Position numbers and translations under genes: made by a program. Under the pieces are notes generated by a model. That model worked only from the letters and a program-made list of their open reading frames with translations. It did no database searches and was not told where the DNA came from. Shown in pieces: positions 8,637 through 15,641 of a stretch of 20,869 nt of DNA. This DNA comes from Pigoraptor chileana (lineage: Eukaryota; Opisthokonta; Filasterea): the NCBI GenBank assembly GCA_943704495.1, contig CALSCR010004176.1, forward strand, positions 4,285 through 25,153. The letters run 5' to 3'. The number at the start of each line of letters is the position of its first letter. Position 1 is the first letter of the stretch.

Positions 8637-9147
8637 ATGGAGTTGCCACAGCTAACTAGTGTTCAACAACGGCTGTCTGTTATTTATGACAGGGATGGAA
8701 TGCAACGTGACATCCTGGATGCAATATGCAGTCCGCTTGATCACACCAGTGTACGCGACACCGCCATACTCAATGATTATGGCTTGGCGTCTCTCTTCCA
8801 GAGCTCAATGTACATTGCAACAGGACCGCCAAGTGCAGGTCGCATGTTGCGCTTCGCAGAGCTTGCCAAACAGTATCTTCAAACAGTGCCCCAAACGCAC
8901 CACGAGCCATTTACGCCAACGACATTGGAGAACTTTCTGATTGCGGCACAACAGCTGGACATTTCCATCCGCATGATGTTGGAAATGTACAGGTTTGACT
9001 ACAGCGAAGACTCCTTCTTTTTGCAAGACTGCGTAATATGGCCACGTTCAGTTGATTGACACCGAACCGTATGTCATCCGCAACATGGGAGCTGACACAG
9101 GCAACGATCTGCGCGATATGGCAAGGGAGTTCCCGGCACTTTCGTGA
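8637..9147 (+). pseudogene. hypothetical gene with apparent frameshift near 9040
   Basis: The first frame runs from the ATG at 8637 to a stop at 9057-9059 (140 residues), but its last few residues look non-coding. From about 9038 the adjacent forward frame reads on smoothly with codons for VQLIDTEPYVIRNMG and MAREFPALS to a stop at 9145-9147. The join needs one extra base in the window (or loss of two) around 9035-9042, near GTAATATGGCCACG. I do not recognise the family; the N-terminal part is rich in Leu and Gln and probably helical, and there are no metal-binding or nucleotide-binding motifs. An early-type promoter motif lies 85 bp upstream. It could be a truncated 140-residue gene, a sequencing error in a 170-residue gene, or programmed frameshifting. 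Confidence 0.55.
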
Positions 9148-9789
9148 GCCCCTCGCCATAGCGGCATAAGCAAAGTTGTACCATTTGACTTATCTTAAAC
9201 GATATTGTGCAATCTGAGATCACAAGAGTTCTGAAGTAGCGTAAGACAAGGTGACGATGTTACGACGGCTTACCAGGAACGGTGGTCACGTTCTGTTACG
9301 TGTGACTGTCTTTTGAGCATCCTCAGAATACAGTGTGCTAGCGTTATTTAGCCGCAAAACCGGTCAGACAAAGACCTCTGCCAATCACGATTTATTTCCA
9401 CATCCAGGGTTCCTGACACATACACGCAAAATTGCGCGGACTAAGGGACCGCAAATCTCGTTTTGTCCACGGTTTAGCAGTGTTTCTTTGAGAATTACTT
9501 GAACGCTCTCGAAGAGAGCGGACGCCGTGGTGAGCGGCGGACACGGTCTAAAGATGTCGCATTATTGTTTATGCAGGTAAACTTACGCATATCATGGTTG
9601 CCATGCCGTTTGTCGAGCTCGTCAACCACGTAATGGTGATTGGCGTGCTCGTTCGATTTGTGACCTCACGTGCGTGCAGTTTTCGATCGTGATACCGATA
9701 AGTGCGTCGGTGGATGGTCAAAATGCTGCCCTGGAGACATTGGTCGCAGTGATATAGACGATGATGAGCATTCGTATGAACCTCCCATT
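9148..9789. other. 642 bp without a convincing gene
   Basis: No ATG-initiated frame of useful length is convincing on either strand. The region holds a perfect hairpin at 9504-9520 (CGCTCTC, loop GAA, GAGAGCG), a dispersed element at 9525-9546, and a 14-bp word (CCGCAAATCTCGTT) at about 9450-9463 that recurs inverted near 1153. A short ATG frame at 9594-9692 (32 codons) has no other support. Confidence 0.6.
9525..9546 (-). repeat. dispersed palindromic element with outer stem
   Basis: Family copy with CCGTGGTGAGCGGCGG followed by ACACGG. Its ends pair perfectly (CCGTG with CACGG), which is not seen in most copies. It directly follows the hairpin at 9504-9520. Confidence 0.75.
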
Positions 9790-10035
9790 ATGACTGACGA
9801 AGACTGGGTATCGGCTGGCCGCGTTCTCGTGGAAAGTGCAGATGAATCCGAAAACGAATCGAACAATGAGCATACGTACGAGCCTCCCAATATGACCGAC
9901 GAAGACTGGGTATTGGCTGGTCGCGTTCTCGTGGAAAGTGATGACAAATCGGACGATGGGCATTCGTACGAGCGGATAACACATGAAACGAACACAGCGA
10001 CGAGGGGTAGGGTAGTAGTAAGTGTGCGATTATGA
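9790..10035 (+). CDS. small acidic repeat protein, hypothetical
   Basis: Codes for 81 residues from the first in-frame ATG. The open frame extends back to about 9664 only without an ATG. The DNA has a 102-bp direct repeat (9766-9867 and 9868 onward, with a partial third unit from 9958) encoding units around YEPPNMTDEDWV and LAGRVLVES separated by acidic Asp/Glu/Ser linkers. The protein has no cysteines or predicted membrane segment in this form. I do not recognise it. Because the first repeat begins upstream of the ATG, either the true start lies in an upstream exon or frame, or the gene is truncated. Near-identical residues with several silent codon differences between the units (for example GGCCGC and GGTCGC) favour real coding. 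Confidence 0.5.
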   Translation: MTDEDWVSAGRVLVESADESENESNNEHTYEPPNMTDEDWVLAGRVLVESDDKSDDGHSYERITHETNTATRGRVVVSVRL

Positions 10036-10168
10036 ATTAAAACTTAATTTTTTAGTCCGGTAAAAGAAGGATACCGATCTGTGATTGCGAGATCCCGGTA
10101 ATAAAGCGGTTATCTGTTATATTGCCGAGCTCTCGTTACAAATAAGGCACTGTTTGGTATTGGCGAAG

Positions 10169-10181
10169 GGAAAAAGTGAAT
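10169..10181 (+). promoter_or_regulatory. early-promoter-like motif GGAAAAAGTGAAT
   Basis: Matches the window's upstream consensus, 72 bp before the phosphatase ATG at 10254. Confidence 0.55.
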
Positions 10182-10253
10182 GCTGACTTAGTTGAGGGGT
10201 AGAATGTTACTTAAACGTTGTGTTTGTTTAAGGTGAAGGTACGGGGAAGCAAA

Positions 10254-11468
10254 ATGGAGCTGATTGCCCCCGACATTTACAAGGTTAGCTATGACAGCGA
10301 CATTAGGCTGGGACTGAAGGTGCAGGGGACGACGGAAGTGGTGCCGAACCTGTTTCTGGCGGGCGCGGGTGCTTCTGACAAAGAGTTGGTGGAATTTGGC
10401 AAGCGAAAGGTCGATGCGGTGGTATCAATGGGGTGTGAATATGTCGTGTGGTTCTTGAAAACGTTCTGCAAGAATGCAGCGGTGCTAAAGTACGATTTCG
10501 AAGATTCCGTCGTGACTTGCATTGTCGATGAGCTCGACAACATTGCCGACTTCATCCACGGCCACTTGAGCGCCGGTCGGTGCACCGTCGTCTTCTGTCG
10601 CGCCGGAATGAGTCGATCGGCCGCCGCCGTCGCCTTCTACCTCACTAAGTACCACAACATGACCCTGTCCGACGCTCTCATCCATATCATGCAACGCCGC
10701 TGCATATACATTAACGATGGATTCTGCTTTCAGCTGTACGCCAAGACCACTTGTCTGTCACTAGCACGCACCCAACACGCCGGTGAGTTCCTCTACGGAC
10801 GACACGGCCATACCAAAAATCCCACCCGCGACATGCCATTGTACGCGACACTCGCAGCGGCAATGGCCAAACATGACTATTGGGACATATTAGAGACGGA
10901 AGTATACCTGATTCCCGTCACGTCCGTGAGCATCCTGTTTGCTGCGCACAGGGAACTGTTTGAGGTTGTCGGAGGCTCCAAGAGCCAGCACTTGAAGCAA
11001 ATTATCGACCGCGGGATCGACGGCTTCGTCCCCAAGATCAACACCACCACGACGAATTCCGTCGCCATGATGCAGACGTCCAACGTTCTCGCACACGGCA
11101 AGCTCGATGTCGTCGCCAATCTTGTCAACAGTGCAACCGCAAATAGAACCGCAAACAGAACCGCAAACGGAATCGCAAACGGAAACGCGACGAGCATAGT
11201 TGAACACGAGCTTAACAAATGTCCAAACAAGGAGCTCGCGCGGAAGGTGGCGACAATGCTCCTGACACACATTTCCGATCAGGAAACGCTATCAAACAAG
11301 ACAGTCTGCCTGTGCGGCCAACGACTGGCCAGGTTCATCAGAGACGTGTCCGATGACATATTGAACGACCGCTGCTGGGAGAGCCTAGGCAATCGCTTGG
11401 ACGACTGCAAGAAAAAGAAACCGAAGGCAATGTTAAATAGGCTCATGGATGATCTGCGTGCACAGTAA
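10254..11468 (+). CDS. dual-specificity protein phosphatase with long C-terminal extension
   Basis: Codes for 404 residues; an upstream extension to 10218 would need a TTG start. Residues 20-150 form a dual-specificity phosphatase domain: VPNLFLAGAGAS near the start, candidate general acids Asp81/Asp84 in KYDFED, and the catalytic P-loop CRAGMSRSA with Cys115 and Arg121. The usual His before the catalytic Cys is Phe114, which would be expected to change the cysteine pKa and perhaps rate. The spacing of 31-34 residues between acid and cysteine is normal. Family members remove phosphate from Tyr and Ser/Thr, or in some viral cases from RNA or host signalling proteins. The remaining 250 residues are unassigned and include a 4-residue tandem (NRTA/NGIA) from 12-bp DNA repeats near 11140-11190, and cysteines near the end (CLCG). 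An early-type motif is 72 bp upstream. Confidence 0.88.
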   Translation: MELIAPDIYKVSYDSDIRLGLKVQGTTEVVPNLFLAGAGASDKELVEFGKRKVDAVVSMGCEYVVWFLKTFCKNAAVLKYDFEDSVVTCIVDELDNIADFIHGHLSAGRCTVVFCRAGMSRSAAAVAFYLTKYHNMTLSDALIHIMQRRCIYINDGFCFQLYAKTTCLSLARTQHAGEFLYGRHGHTKNPTRDMPLYATLAAAMAKHDYWDILETEVYLIPVTSVSILFAAHRELFEVVGGSKSQHLKQIIDRGIDGFVPKINTTTTNSVAMMQTSNVLAHGKLDVVANLVNSATANRTANRTANGIANGNATSIVEHELNKCPNKELARKVATMLLTHISDQETLSNKTVCLCGQRLARFIRDVSDDILNDRCWESLGNRLDDCKKKKPKAMLNRLMDDLRAQ

Positions 11469-11545
11469 CACACCACATCCACTGTCGCGCGGGTTTTATT
11501 TTCTGACATTGAGATTGAATTCAGCGCGCCCACTTCTCACTCTCA

Positions 11546-11995
11546 ATGTTTCGGTTTAAACGTGACCTGCCAACATTACAATCACTCTTGTACGAACTAT
11601 ACTGCCGGACGACAGACAGGTATATTTACATAGCGTGGGGCCATCTTACCTTTGGGACAAATCTGCTGGACGGAATCACTTTAACAGAAATTGACCGATT
11701 CAATGACATTTTTGTCAACAACCGAGCTTGCATCCTGACAGAAGATCATACCGTCGTAGGCTATCACTTGGCAGACTTTGAATTTGTTTTCTTGTGGCCA
11801 GATAATATGAAATGCTGTCTCAAAGGAAACAAAACTTCATACGACGAAAGGCAGCTCACACCAGCTGACGGCTTAATTTACGACATAGCCAGCGCTTTGG
11901 ACAAAATCATTAAAGAGCGAATACACAAAGAACTTTTGCAGGGTTCCGCCCCCGCGCGACAGTTGGCGGATACCGAACCGGTGTGGCCCTTGTGA
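11546..11995 (+). CDS. hypothetical protein ending in shared repeat unit
   Basis: Codes for 149 residues from an ATG 77 bp after the phosphatase stop. I recognise no family. The first 130 residues look globular, with aromatic-rich strands (YIYIAWGHLTFG, FEFVFLW) and a C-terminal helix. The last 19 residues include QGSAPARQLADT, encoded by DNA nearly the same as a repeat unit in the helicase at 16343. This C-terminus therefore appears to come from insertion of a dispersed repeat, and the original end was probably near residue 130. Its stop codon is followed by a short tandem repeat. No GGAAAAAnTGAA motif is found upstream. Confidence 0.75.
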   Translation: MFRFKRDLPTLQSLLYELYCRTTDRYIYIAWGHLTFGTNLLDGITLTEIDRFNDIFVNNRACILTEDHTVVGYHLADFEFVFLWPDNMKCCLKGNKTSYDERQLTPADGLIYDIASALDKIIKERIHKELLQGSAPARQLADTEPVWPL

Positions 11996-12040
11996 ACGGG
12001 TGTGGTGCATGTGAACGGGTGTGGTGCAGAACGGGTGTGG
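11975..12040 (+). repeat. short tandem repeats at gene 3' end
   Basis: Three to four copies of a unit containing GAACGGGTGTGGT span the stop codon of the gene at 11546 and continue downstream. Confidence 0.7.
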
Positions 12041-12083
12041 TTGAACAGGCTCAGCGTGCACACACCTGCATACCTGCGTCGGT

Positions 12084-12103
12084 TGGGGGGGCGCAACCCC
12101 CCA
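12084..12103. repeat. GC-rich hairpin TGGGGGG/CCCCCCA
   Basis: A perfect 7-bp stem with a GCGCAA loop in the 378-bp gap between the genes at 11546 and 12374. Similar G4/C4 hairpins with short loops occur at 15341 and 16745. The rest of the gap has no convincing gene and becomes T-rich from about 12225. Confidence 0.6.
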
Positions 12104-12315
12104 GTCGAATGAACACGTCCGGATCACTTCCACTTGCACTTGTAGATTGGCTCATTCGTAAAATGCTCATGATAATACGGTCTTTCCTGCGAGTATGCAT
12201 GAATGTTACTCGTCGCATGTGATTTTTGTAACTCTCATTTTTGTTGGATGTTGAGCAAATTATGCCCATTTTTTTCTTCTTTCTCTTAATTCTTTACCAT
12301 AGACATTTTTGACAA

Positions 12316-12338
12316 CTCGTGGTACGCGGCGAAACGCG
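12316..12338 (+). repeat. dispersed palindromic element, GCGAAA-loop sub-family
   Basis: Contains GTGGTACGCGGCGAAACGCG and folds as TACGCG-GCGAAA-CGCGTA, a perfect 6-bp stem. It lies 36 bp before the start of the gene at 12374 and closely matches the copies at 7323, 15394 and 15430. Confidence 0.8.
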
Positions 12339-12373
12339 TAGGGGATAATTTATTATGAGTTTGTAGTTTTATT

Positions 12374-12757
12374 ATGTCAGGTGACAAAGTTGTAACGAGC
12401 CTTGCTGGGCTGCCTTCTATTATTCACATCATTCATTCTGAGATGGCCGACCATCAAAAGCGTCTCTTGTCATACAGCAGTAATCGGCCTCAAATGCAAC
12501 AGCTCTGTAATGGGTTTGAAGCCTTGATTCAATTTTACAACAAGCCGAACCCCATCGGTTATCTACTCGAACAATTGGAGAGGCACGACCTGTCTACTGA
12601 CGCAGTGCTTGAGGCGTTTGTCGGTCTAAATGGGCGACAGGCCGAAATGGACAAAAATCGATTTGTAAATTATTTAAACACGGTGCGTGCAGACTGTACA
12701 GATTCACACTCTCCCCTGGTCAGGAGCGTGGACAAAGTGGTAGAGCGGCTCATCTAA
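12374..12757 (+). CDS. hypothetical small helical protein
   Basis: Codes for 127 residues, rich in Leu, Gln and His and probably all alpha-helical (for example LLEQLERHDLSTDAVLEAF). No family recognised; no motifs, membrane segments or cysteine clusters. The 33 bp upstream are AT-rich and contain AGTTTGTA, shared with the start region of the gene at 7257, so the two may be expressed together. It converges with the MSV199 gene across a 70-bp gap that has no dispersed element. Confidence 0.7.
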   Translation: MSGDKVVTSLAGLPSIIHIIHSEMADHQKRLLSYSSNRPQMQQLCNGFEALIQFYNKPNPIGYLLEQLERHDLSTDAVLEAFVGLNGRQAEMDKNRFVNYLNTVRADCTDSHSPLVRSVDKVVERLI

Positions 12758-12827
12758 CAAGGCTTGGTGCGTGGTATGTTTGAACCCTTGTCACAATCGC
12801 AGTTAAGATTATTCGGCGTAACAACGC

Positions 12828-13667
12828 TTATTTGTTATCTTTTTTGTTACGCTTTACAGTTCGTGTGGATGCCTTAACGCCCACAGCGCAGGGGCTAATT
12901 AAGGATTCACAATCGCGTTTTGCTATCCGCAATGCCGTTTTGATGTCTTGAAGAGGCGTGGTCGATACAAGAAACTCCCTATTTTTGCGGTAAGCAAATT
13001 CTTTTAGGAAAGTTCTTGCCACATTCTCTACTTCGCGTTCGCAGTTTGTCAGAACGTGGGCAATGATTTCAAGATTGTCAGAATGGGATGAATGATGTGA
13101 CATTCTCTGCTTTAACTTCTCAGAAGACCCCATGCGAAACCTGTCCGTTGCTGGTTCTTTCCAAACGTACACTCCACCGCTTGTCGGTATGATGCTGGGG
13201 GCTTGGTTTCGTCGAAGTGTCTCGTTTTCTTCGCGGAGTCGAGCCATCTCGGTTTTGTGAAATCTTTTCACGATTTCCTCGAGGTAAAGGAAATATTCCT
13301 GACAAACAAGACCAATTTTTGAATGCGAAGACATGCATAGTTTTTTGAAAACATCGACCCTAATCTTGTAGAATTTTGCTCCATTCTGAGCCGTGTTGGG
13401 CGATTTCTTCTCGAAGTAGCGCAATTCTCGGTCTTCTTCCTCTGTGATTTCAATCAAATACTCTGGACCATAATTCCTCAGGACTGCCCTTTTTGCTGCA
13501 TCCTTTCGCGTCTTTAGCCAATAGATTGCGTCGGATAGTGACACGTACGGGTGGTATGTCAATGCATAGTATATTTTGAGGAAACTCTTCGGCAACGTTT
13601 CCGCCTGCACTTGTTGCTTCACATACGCAACGAAAGAGTCGATCTCAGCCTCAAGGGTGGTTTCCAT
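12828..13667 (-). CDS. MSV199-domain protein with GIY-YIG-like C-terminus
   Basis: Codes for 279 residues from the ATG at 13667. A longer frame from an ATG at 13709 exists, but a promoter-like motif lies inside that extension, so the shorter start is preferred. Residues about 30-135 match the MSV199/KilA-N-associated type: ALTYHPYVSLSDAIYWL, then FYKIRVDVFKKLCM and CQEYFLYLEEIVKRF. A short coiled coil (MARLREENETLRR) leads to a T5orf172/MUG113-like GIY-YIG fold at about 164-250, with GGVYVW for GIY, FRMGSS for YIG, an arginine in KLKQRM and a glutamate in CEREVENVARTF. The tail is basic. Such proteins, common in iridoviruses and other large DNA viruses, are thought to bind DNA and may nick it. 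The GIY-YIG motif is altered (GVY/FRMG). Function is inferred; domain calls are fairly firm. Confidence 0.85.
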   Translation of the reverse strand: METTLEAEIDSFVAYVKQQVQAETLPKSFLKIYYALTYHPYVSLSDAIYWLKTRKDAAKRAVLRNYGPEYLIEITEEEDRELRYFEKKSPNTAQNGAKFYKIRVDVFKKLCMSSHSKIGLVCQEYFLYLEEIVKRFHKTEMARLREENETLRRNQAPSIIPTSGGVYVWKEPATDRFRMGSSEKLKQRMSHHSSHSDNLEIIAHVLTNCEREVENVARTFLKEFAYRKNREFLVSTTPLQDIKTALRIAKRDCESLISPCAVGVKASTRTVKRNKKDNK

Positions 13668-13683
13668 GTTCCTACTCAGGGAA

Positions 13684-13696
13684 CTTATTTTTTTCC
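13684..13696 (-). promoter_or_regulatory. promoter-like motif GGAAAAAAATAAG (minus strand)
   Basis: A variant of the early-type consensus (TGAA replaced by TAAG), 17 bp before the preferred ATG at 13667. It is followed by a GTTCC-TACTCA-GGAAC inverted repeat just before the start codon. Confidence 0.4.
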
Positions 13697-13730
13697 ATAC
13701 CAGGGGCAACGTGTGGACCTACGCGTTTAC

Positions 13731-14065
13731 GGACCTCCCACCGTTGAAGTAACCCCTTCGCAATTGTGGCGTTTACTTAGGGACCTTACACTGCTCGTGT
13801 AACCCCACCTCCACGATTTGTGGACCTTCGCGTTTAAAGACCTCACACCGTTGAAGTAACCTCCACAATTTGGCGTTTACTTAGGGACCTTACACCGTTG
13901 GTGTAACCCCACCTCCACAATTTGTGGACCTTTGCGTTTAGGGACCTTACATCGTTGGTGTAACCCCCCCTCCACAATTTGGGACCTTTGTGGTTAGGGA
14001 CCTTACACCGTTGGTGTAACCCCACCTCCACAATTTGTGGACCTTCATGTCTAGGGACCTTACGG
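13731..14065. repeat. tandem array of 45-57-bp units with hairpin core
   Basis: Six and a half imperfect units. Each complete unit has a GGGACCTTACACC segment, then GGTGTAACCCC, then CTCCACAATTTGTGGACC. The core TTACACCGTTGGTGTAA is a perfect 7-bp stem with a GTT loop. In one unit it reads TTACACTGCTCGTGTAA, keeping six pairs. A second small palindrome, TCCACAATTTGTGGA, is in most units. The array lies upstream of the MSV199 gene and downstream of the primase gene. It could be a replication origin, a binding array or satellite DNA. Confidence 0.9.
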
Positions 14066-14294
14066 CATAACCAGCATGGTACAAAGTAAAGCGGAACTGA
14101 GAGATACTCTTTCACGTCGTGGATATCATTTTCACTTGAGTATAAAACAAAAATCATTGAAATTTCTGCGAAGTGGGTTGCATCCTCTGAGACATGCAAC
14201 ACAATTCAACTAATGTCGAAACTCAGGCTGTCGCGGGTGGGCGAAACACTGTATTCGGGGCAAACTTCGTTGCTCAAATACCGTTGTCGCCCAG

Positions 14295-15326
14295 TTACCC
14301 GCTCATTGATTTGGCCAGATTCATCATGCCCCAATCCACCGGTCCCAACACAATCCACTTGCCGTGCTGACGAAAGCACATGAGGTAGCACATCTTCGAC
14401 TTCTCGTTGTACTGAAGCGATATGCCCACGTTTTCGTGCACTCGCTGGCACACCCGACAGTGGCTCTCGTTTATTCGCCTAAGGTTGACGTATTTGCCGT
14501 TTATGTCGGCGATTTCGAAGTTGTCCGGCTCGTTCAGCATCCACAACGCAGGGGTGAGCCACCCCTCTGCTGATTGTGGTTCAGTCGTTGTCCGGCGACG
14601 CTTTTTGCCGTCGCTTTGCTTTTTGGTCAATGCGGTTGCAGATTCGGCCACGGACTTCCACCTCGGCACGACGACATTGAAAGTCATATGCCACTTCTTG
14701 TTCTGCGGCACGGTTATGAGATATCTGTCAATGTGCTCTTTGACGTTGTGATCGTCGGCTATGGGCAATAAATATCTCACTTCGCCACGCTTAGTCGACC
14801 ACGCGATTCTCATCAAGTGGTTGCGACTGTACACGCTCCAATCCACAAACTCGATGAGATTGGCGTACTTTGATTTGAACGCCGCCTTGAGCCACGATGC
14901 CAAGAGAATGTGCTCAGAGTAGTTGTTGAACACAATGTCAGCAAACGTCACGTGAAACGACATTTTGTTCTCTGTGGACGCGTTCGTTATGAAGACGCAA
15001 CTCTTCCTGTCTGGTTCATTGTAGCCCATCGTTTTCAGAACGTCCGTCTGAGCCTCGAGAATGGCCACGAGAACGTCAAATTGACCCTCAAATCCGGCGT
15101 CAGTGACCATTTTGGGAGTGCCCTCTATGTCGAGAAAGTGCTTGCGTTTTTTGTCCTCGTCGACAATCTCATTGAACTGGCGATCTGTCTCATCCAAACT
15201 CGCATAGTATGAGGGAAAGTCAGCAGACTTCATGGAGCAGTACCCGTACTTGGCGCCTCCGAGACCCTGGACGGCGAATTGAAAGTCGTTCTTTTCGGCA
15301 ACAGCGTGGGCTTTGCAGTCTTTCAT
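14295..15326 (-). CDS. archaeo-eukaryotic primase (PrimPol-like) with UL52-type zinc finger
   Basis: Codes for 343 residues. The catalytic pattern of the AEP superfamily is present: FLDIEG with Asp66 and Glu68, SFHV with Ser123 and His125, and DWSVYSRNHLMRI with Asp162 followed by the basic STKR segment. A zinc-finger block follows near residues 288-320 (HCRVCQRVH, then CYLMCFRQH), like that of herpesvirus UL52 and cellular PrimPol. The enzyme would make RNA or DNA primers for replication. It is a compact, stand-alone form: no helicase domain is fused, unlike D5-type primase-helicases. The start is an ATG next to a GC-rich hairpin. It diverges from the DEAH helicase, and both appear driven from an inverted-repeat promoter at 15503-15535. 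Family assignment is confident, activity inferred. Confidence 0.85.
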   Translation of the reverse strand: MKDCKAHAVAEKNDFQFAVQGLGGAKYGYCSMKSADFPSYYASLDETDRQFNEIVDEDKKRKHFLDIEGTPKMVTDAGFEGQFDVLVAILEAQTDVLKTMGYNEPDRKSCVFITNASTENKMSFHVTFADIVFNNYSEHILLASWLKAAFKSKYANLIEFVDWSVYSRNHLMRIAWSTKRGEVRYLLPIADDHNVKEHIDRYLITVPQNKKWHMTFNVVVPRWKSVAESATALTKKQSDGKKRRRTTTEPQSAEGWLTPALWMLNEPDNFEIADINGKYVNLRRINESHCRVCQRVHENVGISLQYNEKSKMCYLMCFRQHGKWIVLGPVDWGMMNLAKSMSG

Positions 15327-15340
15327 GTTGAAGAAAGCGA

Positions 15341-15355
15341 GCGGGGTTACCCCGC
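15341..15355. repeat. GC-rich hairpin GCGGGG/CCCCGC
   Basis: A perfect 6-bp stem with a TTA loop, 15 bp upstream of the primase start codon, followed by GCACGACCG, which resembles the helicase repeat unit. Confidence 0.6.
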
Positions 15356-15393
15356 ACGACCGTTCCGCCAGTTTTGCGCAAGGCTTGTATGCA

Positions 15394-15452
15394 CTCGTGG
15401 TACGCGGCGAAACGCGAGGCTCTTATGCACTCGTGGTACGCGGCGAAACGCG
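15394..15452 (+). repeat. two copies of dispersed palindromic element
   Basis: Identical copies of the GCGAAA-loop sub-family lie at 15394-15416 and 15430-15452 (36-bp spacing), each with GTGGTACGCGGCGAAACGCG. They sit between the bidirectional promoter and the primase start, lengthening that leader compared with the helicase side (177 versus 106 bp). An open frame crosses them but only translates the repeat. Confidence 0.85.
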
Positions 15453-15502
15453 AGTGGGTTCTCTCGGACTAGGTTTTGGTTGTGGGTGGTTGTTGGTTGT
15501 TT

Positions 15503-15535
15503 TTCATTTTTTTCTTGGATGATGAAAAAAATGAA
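15503..15535. promoter_or_regulatory. bidirectional early promoter, 12-bp inverted repeat
   Basis: TTCATTTTTTTC at 15503-15514 and GAAAAAAATGAA at 15524-15535 are perfect inverted copies separated by 9 bp. Each arm matches the window's consensus AAAAAnTGAA, one pointing to the primase (minus), the other to the helicase (plus). The position and two-way match support a shared divergent promoter. Confidence 0.65.
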
Positions 15536-15641
15536 TCAGCAACCAAGCTATGTTGGCATTAATAATTGATAGAGTTGTGCTGTGTGTTTGTTTCGTGATT
15601 GCCGCCCACCAAACTGTTCTTTGTTTAAACACCGTGTGAAA

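Noticed and set aside
9554-9700. Spliced gene with donor CAG/GTAAAC at 9574-9582 and acceptor GTGCAG at 9679
   Set aside because: The sites look plausible, but the exon phases do not join to the acidic repeat frame.
14194-14370. 58-residue plus-strand frame after a TATAAAA-like sequence (14143)
   Set aside because: Overlaps the primase 3' end in antisense, with no recognisable sequence; could be chance.
15279-15569. 96-residue plus-strand frame before the helicase
   Set aside because: It mostly translates the repeat elements and overlaps the primase start; alternative frames are equally open.
15582-15641. Extended helicase N-terminus
   Set aside because: It needs a GTG start; the first ATG is at 15642, still before the Walker A motif.
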